Source: Paractinoplanes ferrugineus (GTDB lineage Bacteria; Actinomycetota; Actinomycetes; Mycobacteriales; Micromonosporaceae). Taken from it: a DNA stretch of 64,000 bases. Under the pieces are notes generated by a model. That model saw nothing but the letters and a program-made list of their open reading frames with translations. It was not told the DNA's origin and did no database searches. Shown one piece after another: positions 33,474-48,945 of this stretch. How positions within the stretch are numbered: position 1 is the first letter of the stretch; every line of letters begins with the position of its first letter. The stretch covers positions 100,936 to 164,935 of the forward strand of contig NZ_BOMM01000040.1 in the NCBI RefSeq assembly GCF_016862195.1, written 5' to 3'. Position numbers and translations under genes: made by a program.

Positions 33474-34652
33474 TCACCAGCGCACAGGCAGGTGCCGGAC
33501 GCCGCGCATCACCAGACCGGGGAAGAACCGCAACGGCTCGGCGTCCGGGTCGAGCCGCAGGTCGGGGCAGCGCCGCAGCAGCGTCCCGATCGTGATCCGG
33601 GCCTCCAGCCGGGCGAGCGGCGCGCCGAGACAGAAATGGATGCCGTGCCCGAAGGCGAGATGGCGGCCGGCACCGCCCGACGCGCGGGTGATGTCGAAGC
33701 GGTCGGCGTCCTCGAACCGGCGGTCGTCCCGGTTCGCCGACAGCAGGCTGACCACGACCAGCCCGCCGGCCGGAACGGACACGCCGCCGAGCTCGACCGG
33801 CTCCCTCGCATACCGTTTGGTGCTGGTCTCCACCGACCCCTCGAAGCGCAGCATCTCCTCGATCGCCGAGTCGAGCAGGGACATGTCGGAGCGCAGCAGG
33901 GCGAGCTGGTCCGGATGGGCCAGCAGCGCCCGGATGCCGTTGGCGACCATGTTCACGCTTGTCTCGTGCCCGGCGAGGACGAGCAGGAACGCCATCGCGC
34001 GGACCTCGCTCTCCGACAGCCGGTCCCGGTCCTGCTCGGCGGTGCGCAAGAGGGCGGAGACCAGATCGGGCCCCTCGGCCGCACCCCGCCGGCTCTCGAT
34101 CAACCGGCCGAGGTAGTCGTGCAGGGCTCGGCTGCCGGCCATGGCCACCGCCGGGTCGGCCGGCGCCAGCATGTCGATCGTCCAGCGCCGGAAGTCCTCG
34201 CTGTCCGACTCCGGGACGCCCAGCAGATCACACAGGATCGTCATCGACAGCGGAAACGCGAGCGCATCCACGAGATCGGCGCGGCCCTCCGGCATGGCCG
34301 CATCGAGCAGGCCGTCGACCAGCTGCTGGATCCGGGGGCCGAGCGCCTCGACCCGGTGGGGGGTGAAGTCACGACCGACCAGCCGCCGCAGCCGGGTGTG
34401 ATCCGGCGGATCGACCACCAGCAGGTGCCCGTCGACGAAACGCTCGGCCAGTCCCGCGGTGCTCCGAGATTTCGACAGCCGCGGATCGGCCAGCGCGCTG
34501 CGGCCTTCGCCGTAGTCCACGACGATCCAGCTGCGGCCGCCGTCCCCGGCGCGCAGCTCGTGGACCGGACCGTCCGCGCGCCACTTCGCGTAATACGGGA
34601 ATGGGTTCTCGATGAAGTCCGGCCCGAGAGCCGCGAGCTCGATGACTGCCAT
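33474..34652 (-). CDS. Cytochrome P450 (class I, tailoring hydroxylase)
   Basis: 392 residues, typical of soluble actinomycete P450s. I-helix LVLAGHETSVNM, ERR-type contact ATDRPPQ-like region not obvious, and haem loop FGHGIHFCLGAPLARLEA with the ligand Cys341. It lacks fused redox domains, so it needs ferredoxin and reductase partners from elsewhere. Enzymes of this type usually hydroxylate or epoxidise polyketide scaffolds late in the pathway. It is divergent from the alpha/beta-hydrolase gene; their shared 200-bp promoter region contains G-rich site 4. Confidence 0.95.
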   Translation of the reverse strand: MAVIELAALGPDFIENPFPYYAKWRADGPVHELRAGDGGRSWIVVDYGEGRSALADPRLSKSRSTAGLAERFVDGHLLVVDPPDHTRLRRLVGRDFTPHRVEALGPRIQQLVDGLLDAAMPEGRADLVDALAFPLSMTILCDLLGVPESDSEDFRRWTIDMLAPADPAVAMAGSRALHDYLGRLIESRRGAAEGPDLVSALLRTAEQDRDRLSESEVRAMAFLLVLAGHETSVNMVANGIRALLAHPDQLALLRSDMSLLDSAIEEMLRFEGSVETSTKRYAREPVELGGVSVPAGGLVVVSLLSANRDDRRFEDADRFDITRASGGAGRHLAFGHGIHFCLGAPLARLEARITIGTLLRRCPDLRLDPDAEPLRFFPGLVMRGVRHLPVRW

Positions 34653-34745
34653 TGTTCGTCGTCCTGTCCGGCGGCGGATGTCGAGAGCTCATTCAAGCGA
34701 CCCGGCCGGCGTACCCGCAACGATTCCGGTCATCGTGGCCGCAAA

Positions 34746-34761
34746 TAGGGGGTGATAGGGG
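34746..34761 (+). promoter_or_regulatory. G-rich direct-repeat operator candidate, site 4
   Basis: TAGGGGG-TGA-TAGGGG, identical to site 2. It lies 94 bp before the alpha/beta-hydrolase start and 94 bp before the divergent P450 start. Confidence 0.7.
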
Positions 34762-34854
34762 ATTGGAAAAGACGCGGCCCCGGCCGAATATCGACCTCAC
34801 GTCTTTCCAGCCCGGATGCCAGAAGCGCCGGAGACCGGCCATACAGGAGTGGTA

Positions 34855-35766
34855 ATGACAGTTGCGGCACGGGAAGAGATCAGGGAACTGACGTACCAGG
34901 GGCTGCGGTACACCTGCCGGATCTCGTGGTGCGAGAACCCGGATATCGATCCTATTCTCGTGCTGTGCGGCGCGTACCAGGACGTCTACACCTGGCGCCG
35001 GTTCGACAAGTACTGGAACCACGTGGCGACCACGATCAGCCTGGATCTGCCCGGCTCGCACACCACCGACCCGGTGCCGGCCGACGAGGGCTACGACGTC
35101 CACGCCGGCGCGCTCGGCCACGCCCTGGACGAGCTGGGGCTCGAACGGGTCAACCTGGTCGCGATCAGTTATGGGTTCGGCCCGGCCCACCTGTTCGCCC
35201 AGAAGTCCCCCGAGCGGATCAGCAACCTGGTGCTGAGCGGTGCCGCCGCGGATTTCCCGCCGGACGTGCGCCGGACCATGGTCGACGGCATGCAGTTCCT
35301 CGAGTCGGGGAACGTGATGGAATGGGCCCGCGGAACGGTCGGGCTCTTCATGTGCCAGGACCCGGAGGTGACCGTTCGCAACCGGGAGCTGCTCCACCGG
35401 GCCCTGATGGCGAAGTTCACCAACGTCCCGATCGAGGAACTGCCGCGGTACCTCAACCTGAGCCGGCGCGCCGTGGAACACCTGCCGACCCGGCCGGGCG
35501 GCATCTCCGGGGTCCGCACTCTGTGCCTGACCGGCGAGCACGACACGATCGCGGTACCGGACGATGCCCGCGCCCTCGCCGCCGAGATCGACGGTGCTCT
35601 GTTCACCACGATCCGGGAGACCGACCACCTGGCCTTCCAGGAGCGCGGAGCGGACTGGGCCGAGACGCTACGCCGGTTCTTCTCCGGCGAATCGCTGCAG
35701 GGACTGGACTTCCTCACGCCGATCGAACAACCCAGCCGCGCCCTCGCCGTCGACGCCAGTCTCTGA
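34855..35766 (+). CDS. Alpha/beta-hydrolase
   Basis: 303 residues from the ATG at 34855 (AGGAG 6 nt upstream). The nucleophile is Ser105 in VAISYGFGPA (first Gly of GxSxG replaced by Ala), the acid is Asp in TGEHDTIAVP and the His is in TDHLAFQE. LDLPGSHTTD is the strand after the oxyanion region. No signal peptide, so it is cytoplasmic. In PKS clusters such enzymes act as esterases, cyclases or lactonases, or hydrolyse released intermediates. It is 1 nt from the exporter gene, so the two are one operon. Confidence 0.88.
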   Translation: MTVAAREEIRELTYQGLRYTCRISWCENPDIDPILVLCGAYQDVYTWRRFDKYWNHVATTISLDLPGSHTTDPVPADEGYDVHAGALGHALDELGLERVNLVAISYGFGPAHLFAQKSPERISNLVLSGAAADFPPDVRRTMVDGMQFLESGNVMEWARGTVGLFMCQDPEVTVRNRELLHRALMAKFTNVPIEELPRYLNLSRRAVEHLPTRPGGISGVRTLCLTGEHDTIAVPDDARALAAEIDGALFTTIRETDHLAFQERGADWAETLRRFFSGESLQGLDFLTPIEQPSRALAVDASL

Positions 35767-35767
35767 C

Positions 35768-37024
35768 GTGGTCGCGCCCGTCGCGTCCGGGCCGGGCGTA
35801 GCCGCCGACCCGGCGGCGTCCCGCCGGATCTGGTTCCTGCTCCCGCTGTCGGCCTTTGCGACATTCACGTTGATCGGCGGCGTCACCTCGGTCCTGCTCG
35901 GCCGTCAGGTGGCCATGCACTACTCCGACACCGATGCCGCCGGCGTCCTGGGCCTGGTGCTCGCCGTGACTTCGATCCCGACCGTCGTGACTCAGCCGAT
36001 CTTCGGAGCCCTCAGCGATCGTGGCCGGCGAGGGCGCCCCCGCCGCCGTAATATCTGGGTCCTCGGTTCGGCGTTCGCGATCATTCCGTTCGTGGTGGCG
36101 ACCGCACTGGCCGGCAACGTCGTCCTGATCACCCTGCTGTGGTGCCTGGCGGCCTTTCCTCTCAACGCCGCCTCGGTGAACCTGTCCACGGCCCTGCCCG
36201 AGCGGGTTCCGGCCGCGAAGCGCGCGACCATGTCCGGGTTGCTCGGTCTCTCCCAGGTATCAGGGCTCCTGGCCGGCCTCGTCCTCGGCGGTCTGAGCAG
36301 CATCCTGTTCGGCTATCTGGCCGTGGGCGCCGTTTACGTGCTCACCATGATCCTGTTCGCCGCGCTCGCCCCCGAGACCCACCACGAGCTGCCTGAGCCG
36401 CCACCAGCTCCGGCCCGGCGATGGGGACTGCCCTCGTTCACCGGTGCGCGCGATTTCTACCTCGCGGCGCTGGGCCGCTTCCTGGTCCTGTTCGGGACCC
36501 AGGTGGTGCTCGGCTTTCTGCTTTACACGCTGCGCGACTACGTCCGCGTCGGGGACGGCTCCTTGGCCGATGCGACCGCCGCGCTGGTGCCCCTTTCAGC
36601 GGTCAACGGGGCCGCCACTCTGCTCTCGGCCGCCTGCAGTGGCTATCTGGCCGACCGGCTCGGCCGGCTCAAGATCTTCGTGGTGATCTCCAGCCTGATG
36701 ATCGTCCCGGTCGGTCTCATCCTGTTCCTGTCGGCCACCCTCGCGGCTGTCTATGTGTGCGCCGGCCTCCTCGGGCTGGCCTTCGGCACCTATCTCGCCA
36801 TCGACCAGGCCCTGGTGACCGCGGTTCTGCCCAGCGAGAGCCGGACGGGTGGCGACCTCGGTCTGATCAACGTCGCGAGTACGCTGCCGAACGTCCTCGG
36901 ACCGGCCGTGGCCGGTGGGCTGGTCGCCCTGACGGGCTCCTTCCGGCCGGGCTTCGTCACGATGATGATCGCCGCTCTGCTCGGCGCCCTGACCGTCCGC
37001 TACATCAGCGACCGCGTTCGATGA
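35768..37024 (+). CDS. MFS transporter, putative product exporter
   Basis: 418 residues from a GTG one base after the hydrolase stop. About 12 hydrophobic helices are visible, with an MFS-type loop between helices 2 and 3 (FGALSDRGRRGRPRRR) and a matching loop in the second half (SGYLADRLGRLKIF). The central loop is Pro/Glu-rich (APETHHELPEPPPAP). Sitting in an operon inside the cluster, it most likely exports the product or gives self-protection. It ends at a hairpin facing the convergent flavoprotein gene. Confidence 0.92.
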   Translation: MVAPVASGPGVAADPAASRRIWFLLPLSAFATFTLIGGVTSVLLGRQVAMHYSDTDAAGVLGLVLAVTSIPTVVTQPIFGALSDRGRRGRPRRRNIWVLGSAFAIIPFVVATALAGNVVLITLLWCLAAFPLNAASVNLSTALPERVPAAKRATMSGLLGLSQVSGLLAGLVLGGLSSILFGYLAVGAVYVLTMILFAALAPETHHELPEPPPAPARRWGLPSFTGARDFYLAALGRFLVLFGTQVVLGFLLYTLRDYVRVGDGSLADATAALVPLSAVNGAATLLSAACSGYLADRLGRLKIFVVISSLMIVPVGLILFLSATLAAVYVCAGLLGLAFGTYLAIDQALVTAVLPSESRTGGDLGLINVASTLPNVLGPAVAGGLVALTGSFRPGFVTMMIAALLGALTVRYISDRVR

Positions 37025-37036
37025 CTTCCATCCCTG

Positions 37037-37064
37037 GGTGAGCCGGGACATGGCCGGTCTCACC
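37037..37064. terminator. Imperfect hairpin between convergent genes
   Basis: GGTGAGCCGG (37037-37046) pairs with CCGGTCTCACC (37054-37064) with one bulged T and a 7-nt loop. It overlaps the stop codon of the flavoprotein gene and follows the exporter stop, so it may terminate both. Confidence 0.6.
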
Positions 37065-38802
37065 GGGCGATCGGGAAGTCCTCCAGGGAGAACATCAGGC
37101 CCTCGTCGTAGCGACGCAGCATGTCGGCCTCCGCCGCCAACCCCTGGACGTGGTCGAACGGCCTGATCCGGTGCATGATGCGCTGCAGACAGCCCAGCAG
37201 CCAGTCCCCGGCACCGAAGTCACCGCCGGTCTCCTCGCGATTGACCAGCCAGGTCTGCAGGCAGGCGGAAGCCGCCCACAACAGGCTGAACATCCGTGAC
37301 GCGTCGTCCATCTCGGCCGAGGAGGCGAAGGCGGGGTCGGCGGCGCGAAGGCCCGCCACCCGTTTTCTGAGCGCGCCCCATTCCTCGTCGAGCTCCCGGA
37401 CCAGGAGCTCGATCGCCGCTGCGGTGGTGCTCGTCACGGCCGCGGAGGAGCCGGCCCCCAGCATCGTGACGGCGTGCCGCCAGTTCTGACCGACCTCGTC
37501 GACGCCCCGGTTGGTCAGCTGGAGTTTCTCACCGTCCGGTTCCCATCGCACGGCACCTTTCGAGAACGAGAACACCGCGGCCATGGCGTCCCCCGCCTCG
37601 TCGATGCCCTTGGGCGAGCGCTCCAGGACCACCGACAGCTGGGCGGCGATCGCGCGAACGCAGACATGGGTGGTGCCGTCGAAGACGCTGACCACCGAGT
37701 TGTCTCGGAGTAACTTCTGGAACATTCCGTACCAAGGGCCTTCCCGCATGAATTTGCGAGCGCCGAGGATCTCGCCGACATCGGCCATGACGTCCTCGAC
37801 CAACGTGGGAACCAGGTACTTCGAAATCGCCGACCACAGGCTGAGTCTTCCGGGCAACGCGGACATCGCCCGGAAGGCCGGACGGGCGACACATTCGGCG
37901 ATCAGAAGGTCGAGATAGGAACCGACCAACTGCCGGCGAATCGGGGGGATGTCGTATGCCGTCTTCGCATAGAGCTCACGCGATCGAAGATGGGCGAGCG
38001 CCAGGCGCAGTGCACTGTCCCCGCTGCCGAGGGAAAATGTGGCCAGCATCGTCCGCGTCACCTGAAGCGTCTTCATCGTCTGTTTCAGGCCGTCCCGGCC
38101 GATCTGGGCCGACGGCGGGATCTCGCAGTCGCTGAACTTCACGCCGGACAGATCGAAGCCACGCAGACCGTGCAGCCGCACAGCGGGAATATTCGTCCAG
38201 CCGTCGGCCGGCAGGTCCGCCTTGAACAGGCAGACGATCGAGAACCCGTCACCGCTCGCGCCGGGGGACCTGGCCAGCACCGTGATGAAGTCACCTCGGG
38301 TCGCATTCCCGATGGGCCACTTCGCACCACTCAGAAAGACTTTCCCGGCGCTGCTCACCAGAACCGCGTCCGACGCCATGAGATCGCTGCCGTGCTCGGC
38401 CTCGGAGATGGCGAATCCGCCGAGCGAGCCACTGACCAGCGCCTGAGCGAGCCGGGTGCGCTGCTCGGCGGTACCCCAGAGCCACACCGGCATGGCCGCC
38501 AGCAGGGTGCTGCCGAACGACAGGGTCACCGTCAGGTCACGGCGGGCCGCGACCCGGCCCGCCCACAGGACATCCTCGGGCCGGTCCAGCGCACCGCCGA
38601 GACTCGCCGGGATCATGAACGCCGGAAAACCGAATTTCCGCATCAACGACATCGCCTGCTCCGGCAATTCCGAAGCCTCGTCGCACTCGACCTGCTGCCG
38701 GTAGTTGAATATGTTGGCCGTGTCGTTCGGGTCGCCCAGGCCGAGCTCGAGCTGCTCCGCCCGAAGACCGATACCGCCCCGGCGCACAACGGATTCCGGC
38801 AT
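37060..38802 (-). CDS. Acyl-CoA dehydrogenase-like flavoprotein with atypical catalytic base
   Basis: 580 residues from ATG 38802 (GAGGG 5 nt upstream). The acyl-CoA dehydrogenase fold is clear: GGFAISEAEHGSD, SGAKWPIGNA (flavin contacts), then the helical C-terminal domain and an extra ~180-residue tail. The catalytic-base position that is usually EGT after an aromatic residue is FDGT here (Asp375), a Glu-to-Asp change. Related flavoproteins in PKS clusters oxidise or hydroxylate ACP-bound acyl groups (FkbI is an example). The divergent neighbours are a free ACP and a free KS, so an ACP-bound substrate is likely. A TTA codon is present at residue 364 (37713-37711). Confidence 0.88.
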   Translation of the reverse strand: MPESVVRRGGIGLRAEQLELGLGDPNDTANIFNYRQQVECDEASELPEQAMSLMRKFGFPAFMIPASLGGALDRPEDVLWAGRVAARRDLTVTLSFGSTLLAAMPVWLWGTAEQRTRLAQALVSGSLGGFAISEAEHGSDLMASDAVLVSSAGKVFLSGAKWPIGNATRGDFITVLARSPGASGDGFSIVCLFKADLPADGWTNIPAVRLHGLRGFDLSGVKFSDCEIPPSAQIGRDGLKQTMKTLQVTRTMLATFSLGSGDSALRLALAHLRSRELYAKTAYDIPPIRRQLVGSYLDLLIAECVARPAFRAMSALPGRLSLWSAISKYLVPTLVEDVMADVGEILGARKFMREGPWYGMFQKLLRDNSVVSVFDGTTHVCVRAIAAQLSVVLERSPKGIDEAGDAMAAVFSFSKGAVRWEPDGEKLQLTNRGVDEVGQNWRHAVTMLGAGSSAAVTSTTAAAIELLVRELDEEWGALRKRVAGLRAADPAFASSAEMDDASRMFSLLWAASACLQTWLVNREETGGDFGAGDWLLGCLQRIMHRIRPFDHVQGLAAEADMLRRYDEGLMFSLEDFPIAR

Positions 38803-38892
38803 GTCCACCCTCGCCTCTCCATACACGCGTTACGTCGCCGTCGCGTGCCATGAGCCGAAATACTCCATCCGCGGGCTGTCCTCGGCACCGGT

Positions 38893-38909
38893 GTTCCGCC
38901 ACACGGAAC
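38893..38909. promoter_or_regulatory. Inverted repeat in a divergent promoter, operator candidate
   Basis: GTTCCG-N5-CGGAAC lies between the divergent flavoprotein (38802) and ACP (38976) starts. The size and position fit a dimeric repressor site; the nearby IclR protein is one candidate binder. Confidence 0.4.
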
Positions 38910-38975
38910 GCCCGGGTCGGCGGGTATGAACATTGTTACCGTCGGCGTTCTCATCGGACCCAGGAGGAGCTGAGG

Positions 38976-39236
38976 ATGATTTCGTTGACCGAGGAGACAT
39001 TCACGAAGATGTTCGAGGAAGCCCTGCTGGAGGTCCTCGGGGAAATCCCCGACGGCGTGGGGTTCGACTCGAGGTTCAGCGACCTGAAAATCGATTCGCT
39101 GTCCCGCCTCGAGGTCATGACGATCCTCGAGGGGCGGCTTCAGACCCGGGTCGACGACTCGATGCTCCAGAAGATCGACAGTGGCCGCGACATGTTCCTC
39201 CTGCTCACCGGAACCCCGATCAAAGAGGATGCGTGA
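38976..39236 (+). CDS. Free-standing acyl carrier protein
   Basis: 86 residues from the ATG at 38976 (GGAGGAG upstream). The phosphopantetheine attachment site is Ser41 in DLKIDSLSRLEVM, the normal DSL motif. Its charge and length are those of discrete ACPs. Its stop overlaps the start of the next ketosynthase (GTGA), so ACP and KS are made together. It probably carries a starter or side-chain acyl group that is elongated by that KS and oxidised by the divergent flavoprotein. Confidence 0.93.
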   Translation: MISLTEETFTKMFEEALLEVLGEIPDGVGFDSRFSDLKIDSLSRLEVMTILEGRLQTRVDDSMLQKIDSGRDMFLLLTGTPIKEDA

Positions 39237-40468
39237 CTGTCGAGGTCGTCGTCACCGGGGTCGGAGCCATCAGCGCGATCGGCGATGACGCCGCCGCATC
39301 CCATGACGCCCTGGTCGCCGGCAGATGCGGCATCCAGGTCCGGCCGGGGACGGACGTCGCCGGTGCCCGGCCGACGCTGCAGGCCGCGATCGGCGACGGA
39401 TCAGCGATCGGGGCGACCCGGCTGGAGCAGCGCAAGTGGGACCGGGCGACCGCCTTCGCCATGCACGCCGCGCGCGGCGCATGGGCGATGGCCGGGGCTC
39501 CGGCGGTCGACCCGGAACGTCTGGCGGTCGCCGTCTCCGGCGCCTTCCCCGGATATCTGTCGCTGATGCGGATAGTCGAGGACTTCGCCGCCAAGGGAAG
39601 CTTCGCTCTCACCGCGGCATCCATACCCCGCACGATGGTCAACGCCCAAGCCGTGAACATCGCCATCGAGCTCGGTGCCCGGGGCGGGTCCTACGCTCCG
39701 AACAGCGCCTGCGCCTCGGCGTCCGACGCGATCGCTCTGGGTTATCGACTCATCGTCTCCGGCGAGGCCGATGTCGTGGTCGTCGGGGGTGCCGACGCAC
39801 CCCTGCACCCGGTCATGCTCGCGGGGTTCCAGGCCATGCGGGCGCTGTCCGGGAACATCGGCGAACCGCATCTCGCCAGCCGGCCGCTCGACCGTCGGCG
39901 GGATGGTTTCGTCATGGGCGAGGGGGCCGGCGTGCTGGTGCTCGAAGCACTGGACTTCGCCCGGAGCCGGCAGGCCAAGCCGATGGCGATGTTGCGTGGC
40001 TTCGGTGCCACCTCGGACGGCCACCACCTTGTCGCACCCCACCCCGGCGGAGTGGCGGCCTCCTCCGCCATGCGTAAGGCGCTGGAGCGTGCCGGTGTCG
40101 GCCGGCACGAGGTGACCGCGATCAGCGCGCACTGCACCGGCACGCCGGTCGGTGACGCGGCGGAATCCACCGCGATCACCCGGCTGTTCGGGGCACACAC
40201 CGGCGGAATCGCGGTCACCGCCACCAAGAGCGCGATCGGCCACACGATCGGCGCGTCCGGAGCCCTCGCCGCGGTGCTGGCCTGCTGCGGCCTGCAGGAG
40301 CGCGTGGTCGCGCCGGTCCTGGGCTTCCACGAATCCGACCCCGGCGTCGAACTGGACATCGTGCACGGTAGTCCCCGGTACCTGTCCGTCGACCGTAAGC
40401 AGGTCTCTCTGGTCAACGCCTTCGGGTTCGGAGGCCAGAACGTCAGTCTGTGCTTCTCCGAGCCCTGA
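39233..40468 (+). CDS. Free-standing beta-ketoacyl-ACP synthase (FabF/KS-like)
   Basis: 411 residues from GTG 39233. The Cys-His-His set is present: Cys160 in PNSACASASDA, His in SAHCTGTPVGD and Lys/His in TKSAIGHTIGASGA. This is a decarboxylating condensing enzyme, not a chain-length factor. It is coupled to the ACP gene in front. It could build or extend a short starter chain for the loading module or attach a separate acyl group; it is not part of the modular line. Confidence 0.92.
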   Translation: MTVEVVVTGVGAISAIGDDAAASHDALVAGRCGIQVRPGTDVAGARPTLQAAIGDGSAIGATRLEQRKWDRATAFAMHAARGAWAMAGAPAVDPERLAVAVSGAFPGYLSLMRIVEDFAAKGSFALTAASIPRTMVNAQAVNIAIELGARGGSYAPNSACASASDAIALGYRLIVSGEADVVVVGGADAPLHPVMLAGFQAMRALSGNIGEPHLASRPLDRRRDGFVMGEGAGVLVLEALDFARSRQAKPMAMLRGFGATSDGHHLVAPHPGGVAASSAMRKALERAGVGRHEVTAISAHCTGTPVGDAAESTAITRLFGAHTGGIAVTATKSAIGHTIGASGALAAVLACCGLQERVVAPVLGFHESDPGVELDIVHGSPRYLSVDRKQVSLVNAFGFGGQNVSLCFSEP

Positions 40469-40673
40469 CCGGAAGAGGCGGCAACCGTCAGCCCGTCCCC
40501 CGCTCACCGAGCGTTCGGCGGGCTGTCCGCGGTCCCCCCTCAACCCCGATGGAAGCGGCCACCGGCCCCCCTAAAGTCTCGGGTTCGTCTGGTAATCCTC
40601 GACAAACCGGTGGAATCATCTGCCACGCAGATGACGCCCGGCTGCCGCCCGCCGGCCTTCGGAAGGATGCTCG
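40469..40673. other. Intergenic region before the IclR gene
   Basis: A degenerate G-rich element (minus-strand TTTAGGGGGGCC at about 40564-40575, and a weak partner at 40533-40547) resembles half of the direct-repeat sites. GGAAGGA at 40659-40665 is the IclR ribosome-binding site. Nothing else is visible. Confidence 0.35.
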
Positions 40674-41492
40674 GTGACGACCACTGACCTCCGGCCTTCT
40701 GGTCCAAGTCGAAAAGTTCGGGGCGACACCATGCCGGTGCGGAGTCGAACAGGTGGCCAGGCGGTCGGCTCGGTGCTCGCTTCGCCCGAGCGGCCCACCA
40801 TGCTGTCCCGCGGGATCCGCATCCTCAACTGCTTCGACGAGCCCGGCGCGAGCTACGCGTTGTCCGACATCGCCCGCCGTACGGGTCTGCCCAAGACCAC
40901 GGCACATCGGCTGATCGGCGAGTTGCTCGACTGGGGCATGCTCGATCGCAACGGCAGCGCCTACAGCCTCGGACGCAGCATCGCGGCACTCAACGCGCGG
41001 CTCTCCGAGGACACCGCGGTCGCCTATCACCTGCTCGCCTCAGCCCAGCGCCTTCCGACGAGCCTGCCGGAGCCGGTTCTGCTGTCGGTCTTCACCGAGC
41101 AGAGCGTGACCCACTTCGACACCAGGCGGGAACGCCGGGTCATGGACAACGACCTCGCGCTGGACCAGCCCTGGCCGGCCTGCATCGCCGCGGCGTCGAA
41201 GATCGCCCTGGCTTCGTGGCGCTTCCGGCCCACCGAGCCCGTCCTCCGGATCCCCGACACCGCTCGGCTCGCCTCGGCACAGGCCTGGTCGGACGCGGAC
41301 CTGCTGAGGTCCGTACAGCAGGGTTATTCCACGTGCCGGGTCGGAGACATGGTCGCGGCCGCCGTGGTGATACGCGATGCGACGGCACACGCCTGCGGCG
41401 CCTTGTCGACCGCGGTTCCGGCGGAGCCCGCCAGGCGGGCCGAGACCATTCGCACCCTCATCGCCGCCGGCGGCAGCATCACGAAGGCCTAG
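40674..41492 (+). CDS. IclR-family transcriptional regulator
   Basis: 272 residues from GTG 40674, 8 nt after GGAAGGA. The winged HTH is at about 42-105 (SYALSDIARRTGLPKTTAHRLIGELLDWGMLDR, then the wing YSLGRSI). The C-terminal domain is the GAF-like effector domain of the family, somewhat divergent (RRERRVMDNDLALDQPWPACIAAASKIALAS). IclR proteins can repress or activate, usually sensing small organic acids. It stands between the ACP-KS pair and the PKS operon and may control either. Confidence 0.9.
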   Translation: MTTTDLRPSGPSRKVRGDTMPVRSRTGGQAVGSVLASPERPTMLSRGIRILNCFDEPGASYALSDIARRTGLPKTTAHRLIGELLDWGMLDRNGSAYSLGRSIAALNARLSEDTAVAYHLLASAQRLPTSLPEPVLLSVFTEQSVTHFDTRRERRVMDNDLALDQPWPACIAAASKIALASWRFRPTEPVLRIPDTARLASAQAWSDADLLRSVQQGYSTCRVGDMVAAAVVIRDATAHACGALSTAVPAEPARRAETIRTLIAAGGSITKA

Positions 41493-41567
41493 CAGACCGG
41501 GCCGGCACGGATCCCCCGGATTGCCGCTCGACCACCCTGCGCCCCTACCCGACAGGCGCGAACGCGG

Positions 41568-41584
41568 TAGGGGGGCGCTAGGGG
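41568..41584 (+). promoter_or_regulatory. G-rich direct-repeat operator candidate, site 5
   Basis: TAGGGGGG-CGC-TAGGGG, 11-bp period, 103 bp before the first PKS start. A further GGGG run follows at 41591. Confidence 0.7.
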
Positions 41585-41686
41585 TCTCCAGGGGTGGCTG
41601 TGCCTGCCCGTTGCTTGTTTGCTGGGACTCCAGATCCGCAGGCTGATTTTGCCTGTCGAGCCTTTACCTCCAAGGGATATTCGCCC

Positions 41687-48916
<7,230 letters not shown>

Positions 48917-48945
48917 TCCGCCACAGCCGATGGGTGCCACCTGAC

